In this document: one piece after another, positions 37,517-50,896 of the stretch
Position numbering within the stretch: position 1 is the first letter of the stretch
Layout: every line of letters starts with the position of its first letter
Assembly (NCBI GenBank): GCA_035236585.1
Contig: CP141137.1
Span: 11,982,327 to 12,046,326 of the forward strand
Length of the DNA stretch: 64,000 nucleotides
Source of the DNA: Warburgia ugandensis
Taxonomy: Eukaryota > Streptophyta > Magnoliopsida > Canellales > Canellaceae
Direction: 5' to 3'
Made by a program: the position numbers and the translations under genes
Notes under the pieces: model-generated
What the model saw: only the letters and a program-made list of their open reading frames with translations
The model's database searches: none
Told to the model about the DNA's origin: nothing

Positions 37517-37531
37517 CCAATTTTAGTAGTG
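37517..37531 (-). repeat. CACTA terminal inverted repeat (right end)
   Basis: Reverse complement is CACTACTAAAATTGG. The next three bases, ATA (37532-37534), would be the target duplication. The matching left terminus is not visible, so this rests on one end only. Confidence 0.7.
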
Positions 37532-37869
37532 ATAATAGCAAATAGATAGGCTTCAAAGGCTACATACTTGTCAAGTTAAGTTAAGTTATTACTTTGAAAG
37601 ACATCCTCATGCATCAATTATTGACCATCGAATGCTATAAAATTGAGCTACCAACCAAAAGTGTTGATCCAAACTCACAACTAAATATACGAAGGACATG
37701 GAAACTATAGATTATTTTGGTTAATACATAATAAACCTTTAATTAGTGTTCTTTTCCTTTGTATTATACGTTGCATTCAAAGGAAATATAATTAAAAGCC
37801 ACTAGTGTCAGATGAATATACTTACTTCACTTGATAGGGTGAAATAAAAAATATGAACCCTGTTTCTTC

Positions 37870-38430
37870 CTGTGAAAATCAGCCTTGTGTTTCCTTTATG
37901 TCATTGTTTACTCCTATCACAAACAATGCAAAATTTGATTCAAGTAGGTTCCATAATGAAACTCAAGGAAAATTCTACGCCCCACTCAAACTCACACCAT
38001 ACTTGTGAGAAGGAAGGAAAAGAGGTTGATTACCCAACCTTGTTACAATCTCCCTCTGTAGTATTGAAGATTGCTTCTCCCCAATCTTAAAATAGTGATA
38101 AAAGGCCCACTAATCATAGGAGATGCAATCAAGGGCCTCCTAAACCACAAAAGGAATATAGCTTCTCAGTCTAAGATGTTCCATACATTTTTTATGAGCA
38201 CTTAGAGACCAAGGATCTTGAGTTACCGTTGTTGGGAAGACCTGAAGAGACATACAAGACCAATGATCCCCTATACTACCAATGATATAGGCTCATTAAA
38301 CATGTGCTTGAGGATTTTTATGTCCTCGAGAATGAGTCCAGGATCTTATAGATGACGGGCTCTATAGAGGTGATAAGAGAAGTAACCAAAGATTCATATA
38401 ATATGATAACTATCAGTTCCTCTTTCCAAT
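37870..38430 (+). pseudogene. Gypsy gag/linker remnant
   Basis: Around 38130-38160 the plus strand reads QKEYSFSV, then ELPLLGRPEETYKTNDPLYYQ (about 38225-38277), YRLIKHVLEDFYVLENESRIL and MTGSIEV. Plant gypsy elements have a matching segment after the capsid (LP.PKRPEE..KT.DP.YC.YHR...H....C..LK). The expected cysteines are lost (YYQ for YC.Y, and FYVL for CFVL) and there are stops. No LTRs were linked to it. The upstream frame (37872-38090) may be the preceding part but has no recognisable motif. Confidence 0.6.
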
Positions 38431-39640
38431 TCTTTTAAGAAGCAAAAATCCCCACTATCAACCACTTACCTAAAGCTCTAGAGAAGGCCCCAAATCCACG
38501 AAAAGAAGCCTCACCTTTCAATTTGATGATAGTAGAATTACCTCTTGATGACTTACTTGTCCAATTCGACTGCAAGGGAGACTATAATATTATTAGGGCA
38601 AAACCTTGACATGCCGGAGAGCCAAAAAATACTTGGCCACACCCTCCATGAGGTAATTACTATCTTCCACTTGAGGATTTGGAGTTAAAATATGACTATG
38701 AGTCTAAAGAAGTTCTAACTTATGACTAGCAATATTCTCAAATAGAGGCTACAAATAAATTTCTTTGACTAGTTGAACAAAAGAAACAAAAGGCTTCCAG
38801 TGGCATATACTGGCATCAAAGAATCCAAAGACTTCTTGTGAGTTAGGAGAGTTTTAGTTGCATACTGGGGAAGCCTATTACCTAGGAGTTGAATTCTAGA
38901 TCCAAGTGGGAGGACAAAAAATGTATCTATCTACATAGTAATAGTCTTTGCAATAGTGTTAACATCAATTCTACATCATAAGTACCTCTATACAAGAGTC
39001 ATATTGCAAGGCTTACCCCAAATGTTGCTTTAGTGATGGTCGTTCTCCATGATTAACCATCCAAAAATCCTTTATATATATAACAAAAGCAAACATTTCG
39101 CATCATTTGGTCTAGTTGAACATATCAACAAAATTCTATCATACATGAAACTTCAAATGCAGCATTTCAAAACTTAAAGTTTAGCACCAAAATTACTAAC
39201 AAAACACCATATCTTTTAAGCAAATTGGAAACACCAAACACTAGATTTATGCAGATGAAAAATTAGAAGGAGCAATGCCCAATTTCAAATGGAAGATAAG
39301 TGTTGAAATGATCCTTACTAAAAATGGAATCACCCACTCTAACTAGTACAAGCCAATCAACAAGGAATTCAAAAGCAAAAAGAAATAACCCCACCATTTC
39401 AACTTAGCAATGAAAAAACTGTAAAATTTCTACGTATATTCTACCCACAATTATATGGCCAGCCCAAGCAAATGAAGAGATATAGCATAAATTTAAGACT
39501 AAACATGCTTTAAGTATAAACTAATGAGCATAATCAAATAAGAAGCTCCACTTTAGGAATTAATCATGCTCAATCACAATCGATCCCAAGGCCAGATAAA
39601 GGAAGAGGGTTTTATGTCAGGTGCCAGCCAACAAGGAATA
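38431..39640. other. No gene recognised; probably further decayed retroelement
   Basis: Continues from the gag remnant without a clear domain. Fragments such as LPLDDLLVQFDCKGDYNII (about 38534-38590) could be protease-linker residue but are not diagnostic. The remainder is AT-rich with no open frame of note. Confidence 0.3.
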
Positions 39641-39654
39641 CCCATAGTAAACCC

Positions 39655-39736
39655 CATGCATGCATCGATTAAGATTCGTGTGACTGGCCCCTAATTGGGA
39701 TAAGCTTTTGACGACGACGATAATGATGACTACACA
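39655..39736 (+). mobile_element. RTE LINE 3'-end fragment
   Basis: GTGTGACTGGCCCCTAATTGGG followed by ATAAGCTTTTGACGACGACGATAATGATGA is the RTE 3' tail, with a longer and partly mutated GACGAC/GATGAT run than in the other copies. Little coding sequence remains upstream, and the 5' edge and target duplication could not be fixed. Confidence 0.65.
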
Positions 39737-41463
39737 AGATCTATAGAACCTTTAAGAATCAATTCTCACTACTATTTTTAGGAGTTAAATATTTAGAGGT
39801 CATAGTGTTAACTTCAATCACTTGTTATAGCAAAAAAAAAAACTTCAATTCCTAAAGATTATGCCCTATACCAGACGTTAAATGACAATTTTACTCATGT
39901 TGTGTATACTTTAAAATAGATAGGTCTTTAAAACAAAATTAACCAAGTTTGTTTGTTTCTTTTCTCTACATCAAACATGCCAAATAGAGATTAAACTCAA
40001 GAAAATGTACTTGCAAGAAGTTCTAAATGCAAGAAAAATTCATGTATGCATGCTATCTCCTATTTAAATTAGAAATCGAAAAGCTGATCAAATCTTAAAG
40101 CTATACATGCATGACTAGGAACTTATGGATCTAGTACAATGAGCCACATGAAGGGTAAGTATTTTGAGACCACAACTGAGCATGCATGACACAAGCCTAC
40201 GGAATTAGCACGACCAGCTACAAAACTACAAACTTTTAGAGTAATAATAGAATGTGAGCGAGAGTTGATTTTCAAGTTTCCGAGCTAAGGTCACATAAGA
40301 ACTTCATCTTGAAGGCTAGGTAGATACTAATCATGGTTTCTTCCTATACATATTTTCCTCTTTCTTATCTTGAAGTTGAAATGCAATTGAATCATTGTTG
40401 ACATTTAAGCATCAAGAGTAACTAATGGATTGAGGGTCAATAAAGATGATGAGATCTCATTAAGATGTGAAATTGGGTTTTTGAATCTCAATAATTACAT
40501 TATAGTGTTCCTTTTCTCTTGTTCTTGTTCTTCTTTTTCTTTTTTTATACTTATTGCTTCTTGTATTTAAACATTTTCTCTCTATGAAATATGTATCTCT
40601 CCTAAGGTTCAATAGAGTCAGGGTCTAATATCTTCCTATCTAGAATTGAAACACATTTTTTCCTTATACCCTTAGATTAGATCCATCCTTGCTTTGCAAA
40701 CTAGCATCAGTGGGACTAACTTTGCAAACTATCTCCTCCTAGGCTCAATCTACTATGTTAGCTCTTGAGCATGGGAAAAGGGAAGTCTTGATATAGTCTC
40801 TGCAATCTTGGTCTTTTCCTTAAAAGAATATGTAGGTTAGGTAATAGGACACGTTACAACATACACACTTTGCATAACCACCAAATTTGTATATCCACAA
40901 TAGAAGTGCTTACCTATAATAAGCAATTTAACTTATACTTCAAAACCAACACATGACAAACTATAAAGAAAAGGTAATTCTGAATACAAGTGATTGGAGA
41001 TTGACAGTAAAGCAAACAATAATAACCAATTTGGCAACCACCATAAAACAAACATATGATAAACCACAAAGAAAATAAGTATTTCATGAAGCTGTAGATT
41101 ATAAATCAGAAGTGAAGCAAGATAACATGGTACTAAGAAAATATCAAGTGAGACTAGAATTGGGTTTTTTACCTAGGTTTTGGAGAAGAAAACCAACTCC
41201 TTGTATTCTAATAATGGACAAGCTTGAAGCTTTTGCTTATCTGGGAATATAGAATTTTCAAAAAGCTTAAATTAAAGCTTTAACTTTCTATAATCTCATT
41301 GGATAATTTCAAAGCTGAAATAAAAAGTTGCTATTTGCAACAAGAGCTTAGCGGTGGGATGAAATTGAAATAATAAGAAATTCATTTGTTTAAAGAACAT
41401 CTTTATCTAAACCGGAAATTAGGGCTAAGAATAGGAAAACCTCTCTTGGAATACATTTTATAA
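39737..41463. other. No gene recognised
   Basis: AT-rich intergenic sequence with stops in all frames. Nothing with a recognisable domain, repeat or RNA fold was found. Confidence 0.4.
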
Positions 41464-41931
41464 GGCTGAAATTGCATATAATGTAGTGAAATTCTTGATA
41501 TTAAAGAATATTGAGGTAACTTGAAAGCTTGTTGGTTTTACTCAACTTGATCAAGTATTATAGTAAGCTTGGAGAAACTCGAAAAAAATCAAATTTAACT
41601 CAAGGGCATCAAGTTTTTCAACAAGTTGACTCAATCTGGAAACGAGTTTCATCAAGTCAACTTGCGAGTTTGGAAACTATGGTTATAATTTTTTTTTACC
41701 AGGCTGAAATTGCATATAATGTATTGAAATTCTTGATATTAAAGAATATTGAGGTAACTTGAAAGCTTGTTGGTTTTACTCAACTCGATCAAGTATCATA
41801 GTAAGCTTGAAGAAACTAAAAAAAAATTAAATTTAACTCGAGGGAATCAAGTTTTTCAACAAGTTGACTCAATCTAGAAACGAGTTTCATCGAGTCAACA
41901 TGCGAGTTTTGAAACTATGGTTATAATTTTG
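41464..41931. repeat. Tandem duplication, period 238 bp
   Basis: GGCTGAAATTGCATATAATG begins at 41464 and 41702. The two units are collinear to TATGGTTATAATTTT and look more than 90% identical. The junction has a T-run, which unit 2 lacks. It also contains internally repeated AAGTTGACTC/GAGTTTCATC(A/G)AGTCAAC phrases, partly palindromic. Confidence 0.9.
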
Positions 41932-44900
41932 GTGCACGGTCATTCATAGCATAACCTGACATATAGAAGGTTTGGACTTAGGAATATGGAAAAATTGCTC
42001 TAGTAGTACTTTTGCCTGCCAATATTTTCCAATAGAAATTGTATGCATCCACCATATAAGTGTTCTTCCACTATGTTTCATCGTTGTTAATTCTATTCTA
42101 GTGGTTGCGATGCTTTTGCTACTTGAACAAAATGATCTGTGATCTCTTCGATTTCGAATAGAATCAATGTACTAATCAATCTATATATTTTTATTTTCCA
42201 TTTTCTTCTAAAAGACCGGAGTTTACCAGAATTCCAGTTAGTTCCAGACAAAATGGTTTAGAATTGACTCAGAAAGTTTTGATGTCAATTCTGTTATTTT
42301 ATTTTTTTTTCAGACGGATCATTTAGGGAATTCCGGCCAGACATAATGTAATGCACAACCATATCATACATTGCTTAAATGTATCAACAGAGTGACATGG
42401 TTTCCATGCGAACTTTTAAGACTACCAATAGCAATCTCCCTTCATAATCTCTTGGTTAACGAGCCATAATTTCACATAGAAGCATCAAGGAAATTAATGA
42501 ATCACGATTAGGTCAATATTCATAATCACTCACTAACCCTACAGCACAAGACAGGGATCTTTTACACTGTAGCCTAATGGAAGGAAACAATAAGTTGAAT
42601 CATCCGCAGGTACGGTGTCAATTAAGTACCCCTAACTGCAGTTGGGTTGTTAACAACCTTCCTTTGTCCCTTTCTGGGCCTTGCGTAATACGAGGAAGAT
42701 GTCGCAGGGTGGTCGAAGTTTTCCTTACCGTTTACTGATTTGGAAAGGTAAGGGTAGATGGTTATCTCAAAAACGTTAGGAATGATGTTGATAGTAAAAT
42801 GGATTCTTCAGGGAAGTACTTAGGTCGGTGTTGCTTATTTGGAGACTAACAACCCCTGGTTTGCTGGCTTGTCAGTTTGTCTTATTTTGTACACAAGTCT
42901 CGCTAATCGTATGTTACAAAAATAAAATGATCAAGTACATGTGGTCGTGGGTACAAATTTCATCAGTAGGGCGTAAAATTGGATATATGTGGGAACAACA
43001 TCTAGAAATGATGGTAGTATCTGAGATTGCATGAGTTTGGAAAGTACAGACACTATTCTGTGCGCAAGCATGGGAATTAGTACATGGGTTATCTTCTGTA
43101 CAAGTCTTAGGCCGTAGGAAAAACATATGCGTTTCTAAGCCATTATTCTGCTGCTAGAAAAGGAAGGCTTAGATGGTTTAGCAGAAATGAAAGGTGAATG
43201 GTAAAAACCTTAAATATGGAAGGTAATATCAGCCAATGAAGAAGACATATTTAAGATGCGGCCCAGAAAATGATCGATCTTCAATCGCCTTGGTTCCATA
43301 CAATGCATACATTCACACCAGATATCAGATGACTGCTTCGCAAAAATGAGGAATAATAGCAGTTGCTTTTCCAGTTAACATAGGATACAACTGATAATTG
43401 CTAGAACAGCATGCCCATATCCGGAAGGGACAACAAGAAACATCCCTCTTTATTGAACCATCACAAGGACGCAGACCATCCTAGTCAATTAGACCTCTAA
43501 GATTCGATTGGTTTGGAAAATTCAGCCTTCCGCTAGGCAAAATCCAGTAAGATGGATGGAAAATGGGATCATATGTTATCAAATAATAGGTTTCTTGTCT
43601 TTATTTTCTATAAAATCTTCAAATTACCCTTTTTCAATAATCCTTAAATCAGACAAATCCTAAATTGTCCAAAAATCAGATTTATAGAGAAAAGAAAGCA
43701 TTGAACTGAGAATCAGGACACAAGAAATAGAAAGAAGAATAAAAAAGACGGAGCAAAAGTGACATGTGATCTAACCTCCAAATTCCTTAAGTCTATGGCC
43801 GGATACCAACCGTTATGGATTTTGATTGTGGAGAGAAATGGAAAGGCAGAGAGAATGGGAGAAGCAGAAAGAGGAATTTTTCAAGGTCTGGATCTAACAT
43901 CTCCACGCGCTATTCAGTCTCCCCCAAGCTACTGAAGAATACTCCCCCAAGTAAGATATTTTCAGGGCAAAAACATGTATATAGTGGAGGGTAAAATAGA
44001 AGCCTGATTTTATCACTCAGTTGACCCTTAGGGGTCTAATTGACTAGAATTAAATCAAGTAGGTTAAATGAAGTTGATCCTAATTATAAGGATGTTTATA
44101 ATATTTTTTCCATCTTTTTTTCAATACAGGCTTCGGGCCAATCTTGACATGTTGTGCTTTCATATTGCTTTCCTAAGACAACAATGAAGTGTTCTATACA
44201 TGCACGCTTGTTAAAACGGCTGGTTCATCATGGCCAATCATGGGGTTACTTTAAGACCCTTTTGAGTCTGATTATTGTTCCTTTTATCACTAAAAAGATT
44301 GTCATAATAATAATAGTAATAATAATTTACTGCTGTCACTTATCAAATCTTCTAAGAATTATAACTTCGTCATCTAACCTAAAACCTGGCCGACCCCTAA
44401 TTGGGATAAGGTCTTGATGATGATGATGATCTAACCTAAAACCACGTACGGAAATGATACATGTACTTGCTTCTTTTGATGACAATCACTTTATTAAGCA
44501 CTTTTTGGTTGATTGTCAATTCTTCTTCCCCGGCCATTTTTAGTTGCTTATCAATATTTCTTCGCCAGCCAATCCTAAAAGTGGAAAAAGTAGAATCTCA
44601 TTTTGTCCAACAATAATTATGTCAATTATAATAAGTTCATACTAGTATTGCTACCCTAGCCCCATTATTGATCTTCACTTGACTTCTTCATTGGCCCATA
44701 AGCTCCATTGACGAAAAGTCTGATTTGGGTCAAGCAATTTAGTTCAACCCATCTAATGGATGATAGAAGGTGCATCCTACTAACCGAATAGCCTGCATCA
44801 ATTAACCAAGAAAGCCACCTACGATACACACGACAGTGGACGACAGACGGTTTCATGGGTTACCTCTGACCAAGTTGCTTAAGATAGCCCTGATGATCTT

Positions 44901-45060
44901 ATTTAACTTTAAAATTTTAAATGAACGAGTGTTCATTCCTTTTCGACCCCTTTTTGGCCTCGTGGGTTCATGACAGTGATGATCACTGCCTTGTACCTTC
45001 TCAAACATGGAGAATTTGTTCGTTGAGAGAGGCCCTTCCAATAGGCATGTTTGGTGAAAA
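41932..45060. other. Gene-neighbourhood DNA with no gene I can support
   Basis: This stretch is less repeat-like and has more mixed base composition than most of the window. A 46-codon frame (43796-43936) beginning MAGYQPLWILIVE has no known domain. On the opposite strand a TATATAC at about 43976-43986 precedes a pyrimidine-rich CTTCTCCCATTCTCTCTGCC (about 43850-43870), which could be an untranslated leader for a minus-strand gene. I found no following exons. The only mobile element seen is the 42-bp LINE tail. Confidence 0.35.
44387..44428 (+). mobile_element. 42-bp RTE LINE tail insertion with perfect 15-bp target duplication
   Basis: The insert is TGGCCGACCCCTAATTGGGA followed by TAAGGTCTTGATGATGATGATG, the extreme 3' end of the same LINE family. 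It is flanked by ATCTAACCTAAAACC at 44372-44386 and 44429-44443, identical over 15 bases. It is an almost complete 5' truncation. Confidence 0.88.
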
Positions 45061-45072
45061 AACACAAACAAG

Positions 45073-45140
45073 CCGTTGAAGTGGCAACACAACCGAAAAC
45101 CCGCCCTTTACCCGACGTCCAAGCTTCTTGCCTCTATATA
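45073..45140 (+). promoter_or_regulatory. Likely core promoter of the TPX2-family gene (TATA box, AACGG core)
   Basis: CTCTATATATTC at 45133-45144 holds a TATA box about 45 bases before the predicted ATG, so transcription would start near 45165-45170 with a very short leader. At 45073-45077 CCGTT (AACGG on the other strand) is the core of the mitosis-specific activator element used by G2/M-phase plant genes; the flanks match only partly. The TATA box is a reasonable call. The cell-cycle element is a suggestion consistent with the role of TPX2 proteins. Confidence 0.5.
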
Positions 45141-45183
45141 TTCTATGGAATAGCAAATCTTTTCCACCATCCCATATCCCAGC

Positions 45184-46224
45184 ATGGAAGATCACAAATC
45201 CATCTCTCCACCGAAGGTTAAGCTTCCATAATACCTTCTTCTATTTTTTTATATACTTTGTCTCAACATGTACTAAATGGGCTCATTCTCTGTTTGTTGA
45301 GTGTGTTAAGGCGCCAAGCTCGCAGTCTTCTCCAATTTCAACTCCCAAAAGAGCAGCCCGGTGCTGTCAGTCGCAACCATTTAGACTTCAGACCGAGGTA
45401 GTCGCTGCTTCTTTAATCTGAAGTTCATAAAACAGCAGGACTTTTGGGATCTAAGCTTAATGATAAATTTCTTGGGCCTATATCTTAACATGATGATTAA
45501 TGTAGACCGTTGACCGAATTAGACGTGACATGGAAATGTACATGCCACTCTAGCATTTTTGTCGTACGAATGACTTAGTTTTCATAGACAGTGGAAGCCT
45601 GTATCGTGTTTGATGGATCAAGAAGCAACGATCATCCATCAATGAGAAAACAATGGCTATGGAGGAATCATGGCCGCCTGTTATATCAACTGAGCAAGCC
45701 TCGAAATTGACGGTTGCAAAAGAGCCTTAATAGCCCTGTCTTTTTAACTTTTCACTCAGGAAATTCAATGTCTCTTCTCTTTTCTTTCCCTTTTGAGCAA
45801 CGGCCTTCGACAGCAAAAGAAGGGCTTCAACTATGCGTCACACGTTCGAAGGGCTGGTGGGTTTGGGGTTATTCGGCTCTCTCAATTCAACCTGGTTTTG
45901 GTCTCATCAAGTCAAGCAGAAACTTGAACAGATTGCCGGGTCTACTCACCCGGTCACGAAATGAGTTCATTTATTCAGTCTGATTTACAAATGTAGACGT
46001 TGATATAAGATTGCACTAAGCTCTTAATTTATTGTTTATTCCATTGATACATTACTTGGATGTTTATGACTAAGAAAAACGAGGTGCTTTTTACAGTCTA
46101 GGGGACAAATAAAACAGCAGGCATTTCTGAAGAAAGTACAAGAATTGGTGGCTGAGGAGGCAAAACGTCGAATTCCAGTTGCTCAAGGCTTGCCTTTGAC
46201 AACTGATAAGCCTGCGGTAAAACT

Positions 46225-46312
<88 letters not shown>

Positions 46313-46988
46313 AATACTTCTTTCTCTAACAGAACGCATATTCATCTACAGGCATTACACAAACCTCCAATTAAGGAACAGACAAAGCCACTGGATATCA
46401 AGCTTCACACGCAGCAAAGAGCGGCCAGGCGTGCCGGATTCAATGATCTGGTAAGAGTCTAGAAGAAAAATGCAGCAAAGATCTGCAATCATTTTAACAA
46501 CTTGTCTCTTATATGTAGGTTGCAGTCAAGGAAATTTGGCTGGAGCAGCAGAGACGACAACTAGAGAAGCTTAAAAAGGTACCTCAAAACATGCTCCAAT
46601 AATCGTATTACTACTCTGCAGATTAATTTTATGCCATTAATTTTTGCAGATTTTTGAAGAAGAAGAGATTAGGACATTGCGGAAGGAAATGATTCCAAAA
46701 GCCCAGTTGATGCCTCTATTTGATAGGCCATTTTATCCACAAAGGTTCAAATAATTCAATTGATTATCTACAGCAAATGTAGTCATTTACTATATATAGT
46801 GTTGTAACTATAACCCTTGGAATTTATATTCATCCATTGTGTTTGGCAGGTCAAGGAGGCCTTTAACGGTTCCGAGGGAGCCATGTCTCCACAACTTGAG
46901 TAACCGATGTTGGAGATGCACGTCATGCAATGGAAATCTATACCGTTTTGAACACCATCTCAACCAAATCATGAAGCCTATCCAGTAA
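45184..46988 (+). CDS. TPX2-family microtubule-associated protein, small form (7 exons)
   Basis: Predicted 213 residues. Exons: 45184-45216, 45302-45397, 46097-46216, 46352-46450, 46519-46578, 46650-46744, 46850-46988 (stop TAA 46986-46988). All introns are GT-AG, and exons 1-5 end on whole codons. PFRLQTE (37-43) and the RRIPVAQGLPLTTDKP segment (67-82) match the PF.L.TE..G and RIP.AQGLP.TT. motifs of plant TPX2-type proteins. KPPIKE..KP.D.KLH..QRA.RR..F (87-113) and a basic-acidic helix (about 117-150), then PKAQLMPLFDRPFYPQRS (152-169), complete the TPX2 C-terminal domain. This family binds microtubules and nucleates spindle tubulin. The Aurora- and importin-binding N-terminal region of full-length TPX2 is absent. 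An odd tail has Cys 188, 191 and 194 and His 203/204. The ERG usually after TE is SRG here. Exon 1 (MEDHKSISPPK) is the least certain; exon 2 might start at 45311. Confidence 0.85.
46226..46309. repeat. (CT)n microsatellite in intron 3 of the TPX2-family gene
   Basis: Uninterrupted CT array of about 84 bp beginning 9 bases after the exon 3 donor (46217). It leaves the acceptor at 46350-46351 free. It could provide a pyrimidine-rich context for splicing and is expected to vary in length. Open frames across it on both strands are artefacts. Confidence 0.97.
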
Positions 46989-47225
46989 TTAGTTGTTCAG
47001 AAACTGGAATCCAGAGTGTGTACTAGTAGCAGAGTGGTTCGAGTGTAACCAACTGACTGATCAAACAGTAGATTTGTGGTTGTAATAGTTTCTACCAGCA
47101 TTTCAATACAATCGAGCTTCTTCAGTTACTTTCTTACTGTGGAATGCTCATTTCATAGTGTTTTGAAACTCTTCCCTTGTGTAGAAAATGTAAATTCTCC
47201 ATTTGGTAGTTCTACACATCAGCTG
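46989..47225 (+). other. 3' flank of the TPX2-family gene
   Basis: Sequence after the TAA stop includes a T/G-rich stretch (TTTGTGGTTGTAATAGTTTC, about 47071-47090), and TTTCAATACAAT near 47101 could serve as a weak polyadenylation region. No AATAAA is present, which is common in plants. The SINE begins at about 47226. Confidence 0.4.
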
Positions 47226-47408
47226 GAAGGGAAGTCTTGGCACAACGGTTGAGTTGTTGCCATGTGACCCAGAGGTCATGGGTTTGAGATGTAGAAATAG
47301 CATCTTGCAAAAATGCAAGGTAAGACTGTATGCTATAGACTCTTTATAGTTCGCCCCTTCCTTGGACCCTGCATATGCGGGAGCTTCGTGCACTGGGCTG
47401 CCCTTTTA
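47226..47408 (+). mobile_element. tRNA-derived SINE (Au-SINE-like)
   Basis: TTGGCACAACGGTT (A-box-like) is followed 50 bases later by GGTTTGAGATG (B-box-like). Then come GGTAAGACTGTATGCTATAGAC, CGCCCCTTCCTTGGACCCTGC and GGGAGCTTCGTGCACTGGGCTGCCCTTTT. This is the same family as the copy at 5862-6040 but with better-kept RNA polymerase III boxes. No clean target duplication was found (CAGCT occurs on both sides only as a short match). A minus-strand open frame over 47148-47393 is a shadow. Confidence 0.75.
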
Positions 47409-48327
47409 CGTGACAGCTATATTTGTGTTAAATCCTACAGAGATAAAGAGTTCTCTGTTGCTGTGTCTCCAAGAGACCACCAAGAGAAGTGCCATCCGAC
47501 TGGGCTTTTGGGACAGTCTATAACTCCACCTTTGGATGATCTGATCCATTGATCTTCTTCACCCACGATAGCTAGTTGCAAAAGATCAACCCCATTGATT
47601 GCTTCTAGCTACTAGTTTACTCTAGGTACCTCAAGTAAAAGGTCTGGTGAGCATGATTAAAAACCTTTCAACTGAAACAAAACTAGATGTTAGAAGCATC
47701 CAATAGAAATGAATTTTTGCACGCAACCTAAATAGTGAATATAAAAAAGGATGAATGGGTCAGATCATCCAATAGTGGGGCATGTTGGGCAGGGTTTTCG
47801 GAAACTGTCCTAAAACTCACTCAAAATAGCATTCTCAAAAGTTTATATATATGCCTTCGCATAGGTGTAGAGTTAAGACATGAGGAAATAAATGCATATT
47901 TGGGGCTCAAATAACTATTGATCTTGAACATTCATGCCACAGGCCACATCTTGGAAAGAGGATATAGAGAAGATTTTTTCTACTAGACAATCTATGCCAT
48001 CCCTTCAATCAGAATTTTTCTTTGGTAATTCTCTAGCTTCTAAGACATTTATTTTTCATTAATCCAAACTTATAATGGCTTAGATCATGAAATGAAGAGA
48101 CTTTGCTAGCCAACCTATCTATGGCAAGGCCTGAAGATGTGCACTTTAGCTATTACTTGGAAATCTCCATACTCAGGATACCATTTAGAAGTTGTGTGCA
48201 CAAATAATCTCTATATCTCGTCAGAGTCCAAATATGAGTAGACAGTCTTAAGTGTCCCAAGGAGTAGATGCTGCCTCTAGAGCATTCTTTTAGAAGATAT
48301 GAGCCACTCATCAACATACAAAAATTA
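47409..48327 (-). pseudogene. Possible copia reverse-transcriptase remnant (weak)
   Basis: Near the right edge the minus strand reads FLYVDEWLISSKRM (about 48325-48282), resembling the LLYVDDMLIASK active-site segment of copia RT. Beyond it only decayed sequence follows. If correct, the second aspartate of YVDD is Glu and the solo LTR at 48333 landed just before this motif. The rest of the interval holds no recognisable gene. Confidence is low because one short motif carries the call. Confidence 0.3.
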
Positions 48328-48332
48328 GGTAA

Positions 48333-50891
<2,559 letters not shown>

Positions 50892-50896
50892 GGTAA

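Larger units (their letters stand above)
30530..37531 (-). mobile_element. CACTA (En/Spm) transposon, decayed and interrupted
   Basis: The right end (5' end of the minus-strand element) reads, in reverse complement, CACTACTAAAATTGG, a standard CACTA terminus, ending at 37531. Inside it, 36890-37375 is packed with inverted motifs such as GACTTTAAAAGTC/GTCATTTT. The left end has the same motifs (30530-30765). Between them lies minus-strand coding sequence in CACTA order: transposase-associated domain, TNP2 pieces, DUF4218-like, DUF4216-like. The left terminal CACTA was not found. About 2.7 kb (33192-35932) is a later LTR insertion. All coding parts have stops. Confidence 0.85.

Noticed and set aside
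43796-43936. Small frame MAGYQPLWILIVE... as a host gene
   Set aside because: Only 46 codons, with no homologous motif and no supporting splice sites. Could equally be leader sequence of an opposite-strand transcript, for which no exons were found.
45714-45983. 89-codon frame between exons 2 and 3 of the TPX2-family gene
   Set aside because: It lies in the intron, has no TPX2 motif, and splicing from 45397 to 46097 joins the flanking motifs in phase.
47033-47055. tRNA-like B box (GGTTCGAGT) in the 3' flank of the TPX2-family gene
   Set aside because: No A box or cloverleaf around it; a chance match.
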